Assembly (NCBI RefSeq): GCF_004327355.1
Contig: NZ_QJUM01000019.1
Location: forward strand, 1 to 64,000
DNA: 64,000 nucleotides
Source: Phytopseudomonas dryadis
GTDB lineage: Bacteria; Pseudomonadota; Gammaproteobacteria; Pseudomonadales; Pseudomonadaceae
Reading direction: 5' to 3'
Positions 17,157 to 25,800 of this stretch are shown one piece after another. The position numbers were made by a program, and so were the translations under genes. Numbering within the stretch: the stretch's first letter is position 1; each line of letters starts with the position of its first letter. The notes beneath the pieces are model-generated. The model saw nothing but the letters and a program-made list of their open reading frames with translations. It did not search any database and was not told the DNA's origin.

Positions 17157-17810
17157 CTACGCCCGCTTGTTCAGCCCCCTGGCCAGGCGGTCGCCAGCGA
17201 ACTGGATCAGGCTGACCAGCACCACCAGGGCGACGATCACGGTGAGCATCACCTGGCTGTCGAAGCGCTGGTAGCCGTAGCGGTAGGCCAGGTCGCCAAG
17301 GCCGCCGGCACCGATGGCTCCGGCCATGGCCGAGGAGTTGATCATGGTCACCAGGGTGATGGTGAAACCGCCGACGATGCCCGGCAACGCCTCGGGCAAC
17401 AGCACGTGCCAGACGATATGCCAGCGGCGGCAGCCCATGGCCTGGGCCGCTTCGATCAGGCCGTGGTCGACCTCGCGCAGGCTGACTTCGGCGATACGGG
17501 CGAAGAACGGCGTGGCGGCGATGGTCAGCGGCACCACCGCGGCCCATACTCCATAGCTGGTGCCGACGATCCAGCGGGTGAAGGGGATCAGCGCAACCAT
17601 CAGGATCAGGAAGGGGATAGAGCGGAACAGATTGACGAAGCTGCCCAGCACCTGGTTCAGCCGCGGCGCTTCGAAGATCCCGCCCTTGCTGCTGGTGACC
17701 AGGAACACTGCCAGCGGAATGCCCGCCAGCAGGGCCAGCAACGACGACACGCCGACCATCAGCAGGGTGTCGAGAAACGCCTGCCACAGGCGCTCAAGCA
17801 GCAGCGACAT
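17157..17810 (-). CDS. metI: Methionine-type ABC transporter permease MetI
   Basis: 217 aa, five or six transmembrane segments. The inner-membrane permease loop [19 protein letters not shown] contains the EAA motif that docks the ATPase. It overlaps the upstream metN gene by 17 bp and belongs with metQ. With two SfnB-type genes upstream, it probably imports methionine or another organosulfur compound under sulfur limitation. Confidence 0.92.
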   Translation of the reverse strand: MSLLLERLWQAFLDTLLMVGVSSLLALLAGIPLAVFLVTSSKGGIFEAPRLNQVLGSFVNLFRSIPFLILMVALIPFTRWIVGTSYGVWAAVVPLTIAATPFFARIAEVSLREVDHGLIEAAQAMGCRRWHIVWHVLLPEALPGIVGGFTITLVTMINSSAMAGAIGAGGLGDLAYRYGYQRFDSQVMLTVIVALVVLVSLIQFAGDRLARGLNKRA

Positions 17811-18891
17811 AACCCAGTACCTCCACGTGATCCGCCAACTGGTGGGCGTTGTGCAACAGTGCTTCGCGGCTGTGCGGTGAAGCGCTCACCGCCAGCAGCA
17901 GGTAACCCAGGGCATGCCCCTGGATGCGTTCGATACCACCGTCGAGCAGTGCCAGGCGGCCGCCGAGTGCGCCGGCCACCGCGGTCAGATCCGGCTCGGG
18001 GTTGTTGCCGGAAAACTGCAGGCGCAGCACCAGCGCGTCTTCCGCTTGCCGCTGGTGTTCGCTGAGCCGCGCCTGCACGTCCGCCGGCAGCCCGTGGCGC
18101 AGGGGCGCCAGCAGCGTGCGGGTGACTGCGTGGCGGGGCGCGCCGAACACCCGCCAGACCTCACCCTGCTCGACCACTTCGCCCTGTTCGAGCACCACCA
18201 CGCGGTCGCAGATATCGCGGATCACCGCCATCTCGTGGGTGATCAGCACGATGGTCAGACCCAGGCGCCGGTTGATCTCGCGCAGCAGGCCGAGGATCGC
18301 CTGGGTGGTCTCCGGGTCGAGGGCCGAGGTCGCCTCGTCGCACAGCAGGATCTGCGGATCGTGCACCAGGGCGCGGGCGATGCCCACGCGCTGCTTCTGC
18401 CCGCCGGACAGTTGCGCCGGATAGACGCCGTGCTTGTCCTGCAGGCCGACCAGTTCCAGCAGCTCGCGCACCTTGCGCTGGCGCTGTTCACGCGGCACGC
18501 CAGCGACCCGCAGCGGCAGCTCGACGTTCTGCCACACGGTCTTGGCCGACATCAGGTTGAAATGCTGGAAGATCATGCCGATGCGCCGGCGCAGCTGCAC
18601 CAGGTGATCCTCGTCGAGCAGGCCGATGTCTTCGCCATCGATCAGCACCTGACCGCTGCTCGGCGTTTCCAGGCGGTTGATGGTGCGGATCAGCGAAGAC
18701 TTGCCAGCGCCGCTGCGGCCGATGATGCCGAACACCTCGGCGCGGGTGATCGCCAGATCGATATCGCGCAGCGCCTGCACCGAGCCCTCGGCGCTGTCGT
18801 AGACCTTGTTCAGGCCGACGAAGCGCAGCTGCGCGTCGCTGTCCTGGCGGGCCTGGGCGACCTGCTGCAGATGGGGATCGAAACCGCTCAT
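17794..18891 (-). CDS. metN: Methionine-type ABC transporter ATP-binding protein MetN
   Basis: 365 aa. Walker A GRSGAGKS, signature LSGGQKQRV, Walker [13 protein letters not shown] and the switch His in VLITHEMAV are all present, so it should be active. A C-terminal NIL regulatory domain (about 285-360, starting [13 protein letters not shown]) is typical of MetN and senses methionine. There is a 2-bp gap after metQ and a 17-bp overlap with metI. The [19 protein letters not shown] start fits MetN with a short N-terminal tail. Confidence 0.93.
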   Translation of the reverse strand: MSGFDPHLQQVAQARQDSDAQLRFVGLNKVYDSAEGSVQALRDIDLAITRAEVFGIIGRSGAGKSSLIRTINRLETPSSGQVLIDGEDIGLLDEDHLVQLRRRIGMIFQHFNLMSAKTVWQNVELPLRVAGVPREQRQRKVRELLELVGLQDKHGVYPAQLSGGQKQRVGIARALVHDPQILLCDEATSALDPETTQAILGLLREINRRLGLTIVLITHEMAVIRDICDRVVVLEQGEVVEQGEVWRVFGAPRHAVTRTLLAPLRHGLPADVQARLSEHQRQAEDALVLRLQFSGNNPEPDLTAVAGALGGRLALLDGGIERIQGHALGYLLLAVSASPHSREALLHNAHQLADHVEVLGYVAAA

Positions 18892-18893
18892 GC

Positions 18894-19688
18894 TCAGCTT
18901 TCCCAGCCCGGCTGGTAGAGCGTGCCGTGGGCCTGGTCGAGGGCGGCGCGCACGGCCGGCGAGTGCTGGTAGATATCGACGAACTTGCGCAGGCGCTCAT
19001 CGTCCTTGCTGGCCGGCTGGATGACGAACTGGATGATGTATTCGGGGTTGTCCACGCCATCGAACAGCAGAGCCGACTCGGGATCGTGAGTGCCGGCCAG
19101 GCGGATGTAGTGCGGGTAGCCCTGGGCCAGGTCGACTTCATCCAGGGCGCGTACCAGTTGCACGGCTTCCAGCTCGATGATGCGGATGTTCTTCGGATTG
19201 CTGGTCACGTCTTCGAGGGTGGCGCGATAGCCGACGTCGGGCTTGAGGGTGATCAGCCCGGCCCGCTGTAGAAGTTGCAGGCCGCGCCCGCCATTGATCG
19301 GGTCGTTGGCGATGGCCACCGTGGCGCCTTCGGGCAGGCTGGCGAAATCGCCGTGCTTCTTCGAGTACAGGCCGAGTTTGTTGATGATCCCCGGCGCATA
19401 GGGCACCAGGTCGTAGCCGCCGTCCTTTTTGGCGTTCTCGAGGAAGGGTATGTGCTGGAAGTAGTTCACGTCGATGTCGCCGTTGGCCAGGCTGACGTTG
19501 GGCGCGATCCAGTCGCTGAACTCGATCAGTTCCACCTCCAGGCCCTGCTTCCTGGCTTCGGCCACCGCCACTTCCAGCGGTGGAGCGAAGGCGGCGGTGG
19601 TGCCCAGCTTGAGCGGTGGCGCCGCCGCGGCCAGACCGGAAACGCCCAGCAGGGCACCCAGGGCGAGGGTTTTCAGTAATGTCGACAT
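18894..19688 (-). CDS. metQ: MetQ/NlpA family substrate-binding protein
   Basis: 264 aa with a cleavable signal peptide ([20 protein letters not shown]); no lipobox cysteine is obvious, unlike E. coli MetQ. Family segments are [30 protein letters not shown] and the [22 protein letters not shown] stretch. The ATG at 19688 has AAGGA 8 nt upstream; in-frame starts at 19697 and 19739 do not. It is the first of metQNI and follows two SfnB genes on the same strand. A substrate other than methionine is possible. Confidence 0.9.
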   Translation of the reverse strand: MSTLLKTLALGALLGVSGLAAAAPPLKLGTTAAFAPPLEVAVAEARKQGLEVELIEFSDWIAPNVSLANGDIDVNYFQHIPFLENAKKDGGYDLVPYAPGIINKLGLYSKKHGDFASLPEGATVAIANDPINGGRGLQLLQRAGLITLKPDVGYRATLEDVTSNPKNIRIIELEAVQLVRALDEVDLAQGYPHYIRLAGTHDPESALLFDGVDNPEYIIQFVIQPASKDDERLRKFVDIYQHSPAVRAALDQAHGTLYQPGWES

Positions 19689-19707
19689 GCGCTTCATCCT
19701 TGTTCGG

Positions 19708-19827
19708 TCATAGGGAGTGGGGTGAGTCGGTAGCGCCAAGCGACCGGCGCCGCAGCCCCTGGCCGAACAGCTCGTGGCGCAGGCTGCCCTCGGCCGCCGT
19801 GGCGTTGAGCAGCATCTGCCCGGCCAT
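19708..19827 (-). CDS. Small ORF (39 aa) coupled to sfnB stop codon
   Basis: The start ATG overlaps the stop of the upstream SfnB-like gene as TGATG, the classical coupling arrangement. It encodes a 39-residue peptide (begins MAGQMLLNATAAEG, then a basic GQGLRRR stretch) ending 19 bp before the metQ start. No family is recognised. It may be a genuine leader-like small protein or the remnant of a deleted gene between sfnB and metQ. Confidence 0.35.
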   Translation of the reverse strand: MAGQMLLNATAAEGSLRHELFGQGLRRRSLGATDSPHSL

Positions 19828-21026
19828 CAGAGGGTGCCCCGGCGCGGTGGCAGGGCATCGTTGAGGTAGTAGTTGCCCACCGCGTGGTACTTCCAGCGCA
19901 CCGGATCGTGCAGGGTGTGGGTGCGCGCGTTGCGCCAGTGCCGGTCCAGGTTGTGTTCGGCCAGGGTGGCGCGGCTGCCGGCCAGCTCGAACAGCTTGCT
20001 GGCGATGTTCAGCGAGGCTTCGGTGCTGATCGCCCGCGCCTCGGCCACGGCGATCGAGGCGGCCGCCACGCTGGCGGCATCGGGCGCGGCCTGGGCCTGG
20101 TCGAGGATTTCGCCGGCGCGTTCGAGCAAGGCTTCGGCCGCATGCAGCTGGATGGCCAGCCGGCCGACGGCCTTGAGGGTCAGCGGATCGTCGCTGGCCT
20201 TGTCCACCCCCGAATCGATCCACGGACGCGAGCTGCTGCGCACGAAACTCAGGGTATCTTCATAGGCGGCCCGGGCGATGCCGACATCGATGGCGGCGTG
20301 CAGCAACTGGGCGAACGGCCCGAGCGTGGTCGGGCGCTCGAAGGCGCTCTGGAACGGCAGCACATCCTCGGCCGCCACCGGCACCTGCCGCAACAGCACC
20401 GAACCGCTGCCGGTGGTGCGCTGGCCGAAGCCGCTCCAGTCATCGATGATCTCCAGCCCCGGGGCGTGACGCGGGACGAAGGCCAGGTAGCCCACGCCCT
20501 GCTCGTCCACCGCCAGGGTGGGGATGCGCTGGGCGTACAGCGCGCCCGTGGCGTAGAACTTGCGCCCGTCGATGCGGTAGTTGTCGCCATCGGGCAGCAG
20601 CCGGGTGGCGCGATCGTGGGCGGTCCTGGTGCCCAGTTCCGCCAGGGCATTGCCGAAGCGCTGTCCCTGCAGCACCTCGCCGTACAGGCGGCGCTGCTGC
20701 TCGGCCGTGCCATTGATGCGCAGCGCCTCCAGGGCATAGAAATGGTTCTGCGGAATCTGCCCCAGGGAGCTGTCGGCCTGGGAGATCCGGGCGATCACCC
20801 TGGCCAGGGTGACGCTGGACACGCCGGCACCGCCGAACGCCCTGGGCACGCTGATGGCCCACAGCCCGGAGCGGCTGAACCGCTCCAGTTCGGCATGCGG
20901 CAACAGGCGCTCACGGTCGCGCTGGGCGGCGCCAGCGCGCAGCACCTCGGCCAGGGCCTCGGCGACCTGCAGCGCTTCGGCATCGCTGCCGATCAGCGCC
21001 GGCGCGGGATTCAAGGGTGCGTTCAT
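19827..21026 (-). CDS. SfnB-family sulfur acquisition oxidoreductase (acyl-CoA dehydrogenase fold)
   Basis: 399 aa. The acyl-CoA dehydrogenase/DszC-like fold is recognisable from LWAISVPRAFGGAGVSSVTLARVIARIS, SLGQIPQNHFYALEAL, DWSGFGQRTTGSGSVLL and the C-terminal GSRATLAEHNLDRHWRNARTHTLHDP. These flavin proteins are linked to use of sulfones and sulfonates as sulfur sources. It is a paralogue of the next gene, with the same motifs throughout, and lies 3 bp downstream of it. Its exact substrate is not known. Confidence 0.87.
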   Translation of the reverse strand: MNAPLNPAPALIGSDAEALQVAEALAEVLRAGAAQRDRERLLPHAELERFSRSGLWAISVPRAFGGAGVSSVTLARVIARISQADSSLGQIPQNHFYALEALRINGTAEQQRRLYGEVLQGQRFGNALAELGTRTAHDRATRLLPDGDNYRIDGRKFYATGALYAQRIPTLAVDEQGVGYLAFVPRHAPGLEIIDDWSGFGQRTTGSGSVLLRQVPVAAEDVLPFQSAFERPTTLGPFAQLLHAAIDVGIARAAYEDTLSFVRSSSRPWIDSGVDKASDDPLTLKAVGRLAIQLHAAEALLERAGEILDQAQAAPDAASVAAASIAVAEARAISTEASLNIASKLFELAGSRATLAEHNLDRHWRNARTHTLHDPVRWKYHAVGNYYLNDALPPRRGTL

Positions 21027-21029
21027 GGC

Positions 21030-22289
21030 TCAGATCCAGGAGTGACGGGCGGGATGCCGCCCATTGAGGTGGTAGGCGCCGACGGCGTGGTACTTCCAGC
21101 GCACCGGGTCGTGCAGGGTGTGGGTGCGCGCGTTGCGCCAGTGCCGGTCGAGGCCGAACTCGGCCAGGGTGGCGCGGCTGCCGGCCAGCTCGAGCAGCTT
21201 CTCGCTGGCCAGCAGGCTGATTTCGGTGGTCAGCACCTTGGCTTCGGCCACGGCGATCGAGGCGCGCGCGGCCGCCTCGGCGTCGATCGGCCCGGCACTG
21301 ACCTCGTCCAGTACCTGGCCGGCCTTGCGCAGCAGCGCTTCGGCGGCATGCAGGTCGACCTGCAGACGGCCGATATCGGCGATCACATAGGGGTCGTCGC
21401 TGGCCCGCTCGACATTGGCGTCGATCCAGGGCCGCGACTTCTCGCGGATGAAGGCGATCGCGTCGCGCAGCGCACCGGCGGCGATACCGGCATCGATGGC
21501 GGCCTGGATCAACTGCGAAGCCGCCCCCTGGATGCTGGGCCGCTCGCCGAACTGCCAGAGCGGGACCAGGTTGTCGGCATCGACCTCGACCCGATCCAGC
21601 AGCACCGTGCCGCTGGCGGTGGTGCGCTGGCCGAAGCCGGACCAGTCGTCGACGATACGCAGCCCCTGGCGCCCGCGCTGGATCAGCGCCAGCACCGGCC
21701 GCCCCTGCTCGTCCAGGGCCTTGACCGCCACCCAGTGGGCGAACAGGGCGCCGGTGGAGTAGAACTTCTCGCCGCTGACGAGGTACCGCTCGCCGTCGCG
21801 CTGCAGGCGGGCGCGCAGATCCAGGGTGTGCTTGCTGTTGCGCTCGGGGCCGGCATTGCCGATGCGCCAGCCCTGCAGCACGCTGGCGAACAGGCGCTGG
21901 CGCTGGGCCGGGGTGGCCAGCAGTTGCAGCAGCGCGAGCATGCCGAACTGGTTCTGCGGGATCTGGCCCAGGGCCGGGTCCACCGCGGAAATGATGCGGA
22001 AGACCTCGGCAATGGTGGTGAAGGCCACCTGCGGGCCACCGAACTCGCGGGGAATGGCGATGCTGCCCAGGCCACTGGTGGTGAATTGCTCGACCAGCGC
22101 CCACGGCAGCTGCCGTTCACGGTCACGTAGCGCGGCCCCGGCGCTGGCCGCCGCGGCCAGTTCATGGGCCGCCTGCAAGGCCTGCTCGTCACTGCTCAGG
22201 ATACGCGCGGGCAGGAGCGGCGGCGCGATATCCCGCTCGAAGGAGTCCGCATGATGTTGCGAGTTCGAGCCGCGGTTGTCGTCGGCCAT
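21030..22289 (-). CDS. SfnB-family sulfur acquisition oxidoreductase, second copy
   Basis: 419 aa. Motifs match the neighbour: LGSIAIPREFGGPQVAFTTIAEV, ALGQIPQNQFGMLALL, DWSGFGQRTTASGTVLL and GSRATLAEFGLDRHWRNARTHTLHDP. GAGG lies just before the ATG at 22289, which is preferred to the GTG at 22295. It is the first gene of the minus-strand sulfur operon (sfnB-sfnB-metQNI). The two copies have diverged clearly outside the motifs, so this is an old duplication and perhaps a division of substrates. Confidence 0.87.
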   Translation of the reverse strand: MADDNRGSNSQHHADSFERDIAPPLLPARILSSDEQALQAAHELAAAASAGAALRDRERQLPWALVEQFTTSGLGSIAIPREFGGPQVAFTTIAEVFRIISAVDPALGQIPQNQFGMLALLQLLATPAQRQRLFASVLQGWRIGNAGPERNSKHTLDLRARLQRDGERYLVSGEKFYSTGALFAHWVAVKALDEQGRPVLALIQRGRQGLRIVDDWSGFGQRTTASGTVLLDRVEVDADNLVPLWQFGERPSIQGAASQLIQAAIDAGIAAGALRDAIAFIREKSRPWIDANVERASDDPYVIADIGRLQVDLHAAEALLRKAGQVLDEVSAGPIDAEAAARASIAVAEAKVLTTEISLLASEKLLELAGSRATLAEFGLDRHWRNARTHTLHDPVRWKYHAVGAYHLNGRHPARHSWI

Positions 22290-22535
22290 ATACACCTCAT
22301 GTGCAGAGCATCGCGCCAGGCCAGGATGAGCGGTAGCGATGCAAGAGGCATATACCCTAGTTGAAGGAAGACCAATTAATTAAATAGCTTTTTAGAATAA
22401 CTTTAGACAGAGCTGATCCTGCTGCGCGGCGCTGCCCAGGTCAGGCGACGCCGGCAGCCATACTGACGCCGATCAATAGTTGCGCGCGGGCACAAGCCTA
22501 GAATTAATGGCCATTAGCCACCCCGAGCCCATGCC

Positions 22536-22844
22536 ATGCCCCAGCCCCAATTGCTGCTCTCGCTGCCCGAGTCCGGCCGTGTCTGTCAGGTGAGGCGCTA
22601 CCTGCAGCGCCAGTTGCCCGGCTGCAGCGTGCTCGCCGAACCCAGTGACTGCGAACAGGGCGCGCGCTGTAGCTGGCCGCACAGGCTCTCGGCGCTGCAG
22701 GCCGCCCAAGTGCGGACGTTGCTGGAGGACGCCGTACAGCTGCTCGAACACGACCGGCATGCCGTTCGCGCCGCGCCGCTGGCCAGCCTGCGCAGACGCC
22801 TGGACCGGGTGCTGGTGGAATTGGCGCGCGCCGGGGCCTGTTGA
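22536..22844 (+). CDS. Small conserved-looking protein upstream of the globin sensor, function unknown
   Basis: 102 aa, soluble, with high third-position G/C like its neighbours, so it looks genuinely coding. It contains three Cys in the first half (positions about 17, 30 and 39) plus one near the C-terminus, and Arg-rich helices at the end. No family recognised. It is 52 bp upstream of a haem-globin GGDEF/EAL gene in the same direction, so the two may be co-transcribed and functionally linked. Confidence 0.6.
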   Translation: MPQPQLLLSLPESGRVCQVRRYLQRQLPGCSVLAEPSDCEQGARCSWPHRLSALQAAQVRTLLEDAVQLLEHDRHAVRAAPLASLRRRLDRVLVELARAGAC

Positions 22845-22896
22845 TGCGCTCGCGCGCAGGCAATCGCCCTTACCCCAGACCTACGCGGGAAACGCC

Positions 22897-25155
22897 ATGA
22901 GCCATGAACAGGAGTTTCAGGAGTTGCTGCGCCACCTCGGCCTGGGCGAGGAAGAAATCCGCCAGCGCCTGCTGTTCCTCGACTGGAGCCAGGCCGACGG
23001 CGAGCGCCTGAACCGCGACAGCGACAGCGTGCTGCCCCACCACGGCGCCTTCCTCGACCGCCTCTACGCACGCCTGGGCGAATTCCCGGTACCGGCGGCG
23101 ATCATCGGCAGCGGCTGCACGGTGACGCGCCTCAAGCACAGCCAGACCGACTACTACCGGCGCCTGTGGCAAGGGCCGCACGACGCGGGCTACGTCCTCA
23201 ATCGCCTGCGCGTGGGCTGGGTGCACCAGAAGATCGGCCTCGACCTGAAATGGTACCTGGGCGCTTACCGCCTGTATCTGCACGAGATGCTCGACGTGCT
23301 GCTCGGCGAGCACGCCGCCAGCGACACCTACGCCAGCCTGCTCAAGGCGGTGTTCTTCGATATCTGCCTGGCGCTGGACACCTACGGCGCCGCTCAGCGC
23401 AAGGCCCTGGAGGACAGCGAGGCGCGCTTCGCCCGGGCCCTGCGCGGGGCCAACGACGGGGTCTGGGACTGGCACATCGACCATGACCGGCTGTACTGCT
23501 CCGAGCGCTGGGCGAGCATGCTGGATCTGCACCGCGACCAGCTCGGCGAACGCAGCGCCAGCTGGTTCGCCCGTGTGCATCCGGAAGACCTCGGTGGCCT
23601 GCGCCGCGCCATCGACGCCCACCTGCAGGGCCAGAGCAGTTCGCTGCACCACGAGTACCGGATCCGCCGCCGCGACAACAGCTACCTGTGGGTGCTGGTG
23701 CGCGGCGTCGCCGAGCAGGTGGCGCCCGGCGAGCGGCGCATGGCCGGTTCGCAGACCGATATCAGCCAGCACCGCCTGGCCCAGGAACAGTTGCAGCACG
23801 CGGCGCGCCACGACCCGCTCACCGGGCTCTCCAACCGCGCCCGGCTGAACGAGCTGATGGGCCAGGCCCTACAGCGGCAAGGACGGCCCGGTGCCCGCGA
23901 GACCGCCCTGCTGTTCATCGACCTGGATCGTTTCAAGCTGATCAACGACAGCCTCGGCCACCAGATCGGCGACCTGGTGCTGGTGGAAGTGGCGCGGCGC
24001 CTGAAACACTGCCTGCGCCCCGGCGACCACCTGATCCGCTTCGGTGGCGACGAGTTCGTCGTACTGCTCGACGACCTGGCCAGCACCCTGGATGCCGAAT
24101 GGGTCGCCCAGCGCATGCTCGACAGCCTCAATCCGCCGATCCAGGTGCAGCAGCACCTGCTGGTGGTCAGCGCCAGCATCGGCATCGCCGCGCTGAAGGA
24201 TCAGGACAGCGGCCTCGATGCCCTGCAGGCCGCGGACCTGGCCCTGTACCGCGCCAAGGCCGCGGGCAAGGCGCAATTCGCCCACTACAGCGCCGAGTTG
24301 CAGAACCAGGCGCAGCAGCAATTGATCCTGCAGAACGCCCTCAGCCAGGCCCTCGGTCGCGACGAATTCAGCCTGCGCTATCAACCGATCTGCCGCATCG
24401 ACCTCGACCCGCCACAACTGATCGGCGTGGAAGCCCTGCTGCGCTGGCAGCATCAGGGGCGGATGGTCTCGCCCCTGGAGTTCATCCCCGGGCTGGAGGA
24501 ATCCGGGGCGATTCTCGCCGTCGGCGACTGGGTGCTGGAGCAGGCCTGCCGGCAGGTACGCCAGTGGCAGCTGGCCGGGCATGAACCCCTGCGCTGCTCG
24601 GTCAACCTCTCCAGCCGGCAGTTGCAGCAGGCCGACTTCGCCCAGCGGGTGCAGCGCATCCTGCACGACAGCGGCCTGCCGGCGGCCAGCCTGGTGCTGG
24701 AAATCACCGAAAGCCAGTTGATGGAAGACAGCGCCCAGACCATGGCCTGCCTGCGCGAACTGGCGGGGCTGGGCATCCAGCTGGCGCTGGACGACTTCGG
24801 CACCGGCTACTCCTCGCTCGGTTACCTCAAGCGCTTCCCGCTGCATATCCTCAAGGTCGACAAGAGCTTCATCAGCGGCACGCCGAGCGATCCGGACTCA
24901 CGGGTGATCAGCCGGGCCATCATCGGCCTGGGCCTCAGCCTGGGCCTGGAGGTGGTGGCCGAAGGCGTGGAAAACGCCGAACACCTGGACTTCCTGCGCC
25001 TGGAGCACTGCCGCCTGGCCCAGGGCTTCTGGTTCAGCCGGCCGCGTTCGGCCAGCGAGCTGGAACGCCTGCTCAGTGGCGAAGAGGGGTTCGAAGGCTT
25101 CGCCACGCGGCCGGATGACGGGCGCTCGCCCGGCGCGGCGCATCCGTCGCGCTGA
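22897..25155 (+). CDS. Globin-coupled PAS-GGDEF-EAL protein (haem sensor, c-di-GMP turnover)
   Basis: 752 aa. A sensor globin domain (1 to about 165) has the proximal-His region RVGWVHQKIGLDLKWYLGAY (His about 110), so it probably binds haem and senses O2. A PAS domain follows (about 170-290), ending GSQTDISQHRLAQEQL. The GGDEF domain has an intact GGDEF (383-387) and an RxxD inhibitory site five residues upstream. The EAL domain has an intact EALLRW (from 512), LDDFGTGYSSLGYLK and VAEGVE. Both catalytic motifs are complete, so it may synthesise and degrade c-di-GMP. No transmembrane segments. GGGA precedes the ATG. Confidence 0.93.
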   Translation: MSHEQEFQELLRHLGLGEEEIRQRLLFLDWSQADGERLNRDSDSVLPHHGAFLDRLYARLGEFPVPAAIIGSGCTVTRLKHSQTDYYRRLWQGPHDAGYVLNRLRVGWVHQKIGLDLKWYLGAYRLYLHEMLDVLLGEHAASDTYASLLKAVFFDICLALDTYGAAQRKALEDSEARFARALRGANDGVWDWHIDHDRLYCSERWASMLDLHRDQLGERSASWFARVHPEDLGGLRRAIDAHLQGQSSSLHHEYRIRRRDNSYLWVLVRGVAEQVAPGERRMAGSQTDISQHRLAQEQLQHAARHDPLTGLSNRARLNELMGQALQRQGRPGARETALLFIDLDRFKLINDSLGHQIGDLVLVEVARRLKHCLRPGDHLIRFGGDEFVVLLDDLASTLDAEWVAQRMLDSLNPPIQVQQHLLVVSASIGIAALKDQDSGLDALQAADLALYRAKAAGKAQFAHYSAELQNQAQQQLILQNALSQALGRDEFSLRYQPICRIDLDPPQLIGVEALLRWQHQGRMVSPLEFIPGLEESGAILAVGDWVLEQACRQVRQWQLAGHEPLRCSVNLSSRQLQQADFAQRVQRILHDSGLPAASLVLEITESQLMEDSAQTMACLRELAGLGIQLALDDFGTGYSSLGYLKRFPLHILKVDKSFISGTPSDPDSRVISRAIIGLGLSLGLEVVAEGVENAEHLDFLRLEHCRLAQGFWFSRPRSASELERLLSGEEGFEGFATRPDDGRSPGAAHPSR

Positions 25156-25256
25156 GCACCCGGCCACGCTGCCGTAGCAGCCGCAATACGAGGGTACGGC
25201 ACGGCAAGGATTCCGCGACAACCAGCGTCCGGACAGGAGCCCCGCCCCGGGGCGAA

Positions 25257-25675
25257 GCGATGGCGGCCATCCAGCGGCATCCGCGGCGTGACCGCCAATC
25301 GCCGCGGGGTCGCGGCTCCTACAGGATGCGCAAAGCCAGCGACCGTGTAGGAGCGCCGACCCCGGCGCGATGCGATGCGATGCGATGGCGGCCATCCCAC
25401 AAAACCAGTGGTGCGACCAGCAATCGCCGCGGAGTCGCGACGCCTATAGAATTGCGCAAAGCCAGCGACCGTGTAGGAGCGCCGACCCCGGCGCGATGCG
25501 ATGGCGGCCATCCCACAAAACCAGTGGTGCGACCAGCAATCGCCACGGAGTCGCGACACCAGCAGGATTGCGCAAAGCCAGCGACCGTGTAGGAGCGCCG
25601 ACCCCGGCGCGATGCGATGGCGGCCATCCCACAAAACCAGTGGTGCGACCAGCAATCGCCGCCGCAGCTACAACC
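25257..25675. repeat. 116-bp tandem repeat, about 3.6 copies
   Basis: Units begin at about 25257, 25382, 25498 and 25614, each with GCGATGGCGGCCATCC. Each contains AATCGCCGCGGAGTCGCGAC and TGTAGGAGCGCCGACCCCGG, both Pseudomonas REP-like. The last three share CCCACAAAACCAGTGGTGCG. The first unit is more diverged and ends with extra GCGAT pentamers (25366-25386). It lies between the c-di-GMP gene and plsB; no coding frame is credible. Confidence 0.88.
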
Positions 25676-25800
25676 AAGCGCGACCCTAATTCGCTGATCG
25701 GCTGCCAACACGGCAGAGTTTTACAAGATTTTGCCGCCAGGGCGGCGATCCGGCACACTAGCGCCCCCGAGCCCCGGCTCGTCGCCACAGCCAGATCCGT

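Noticed and set aside
19884..22130. 748-codon plus-strand open frame opposite the SfnB genes
   Set aside because: Mirror of SfnB coding; no start context and no family.
22296..22330. Sigma-54-like TGGCGCG...TCTGC sequence upstream of sfnB
   Set aside because: Spacing is one base off and it is too near the start codon.
25257..25675. Possible CRISPR array
   Set aside because: The repeat unit is 116 bp with no spacers; a simple tandem repeat.
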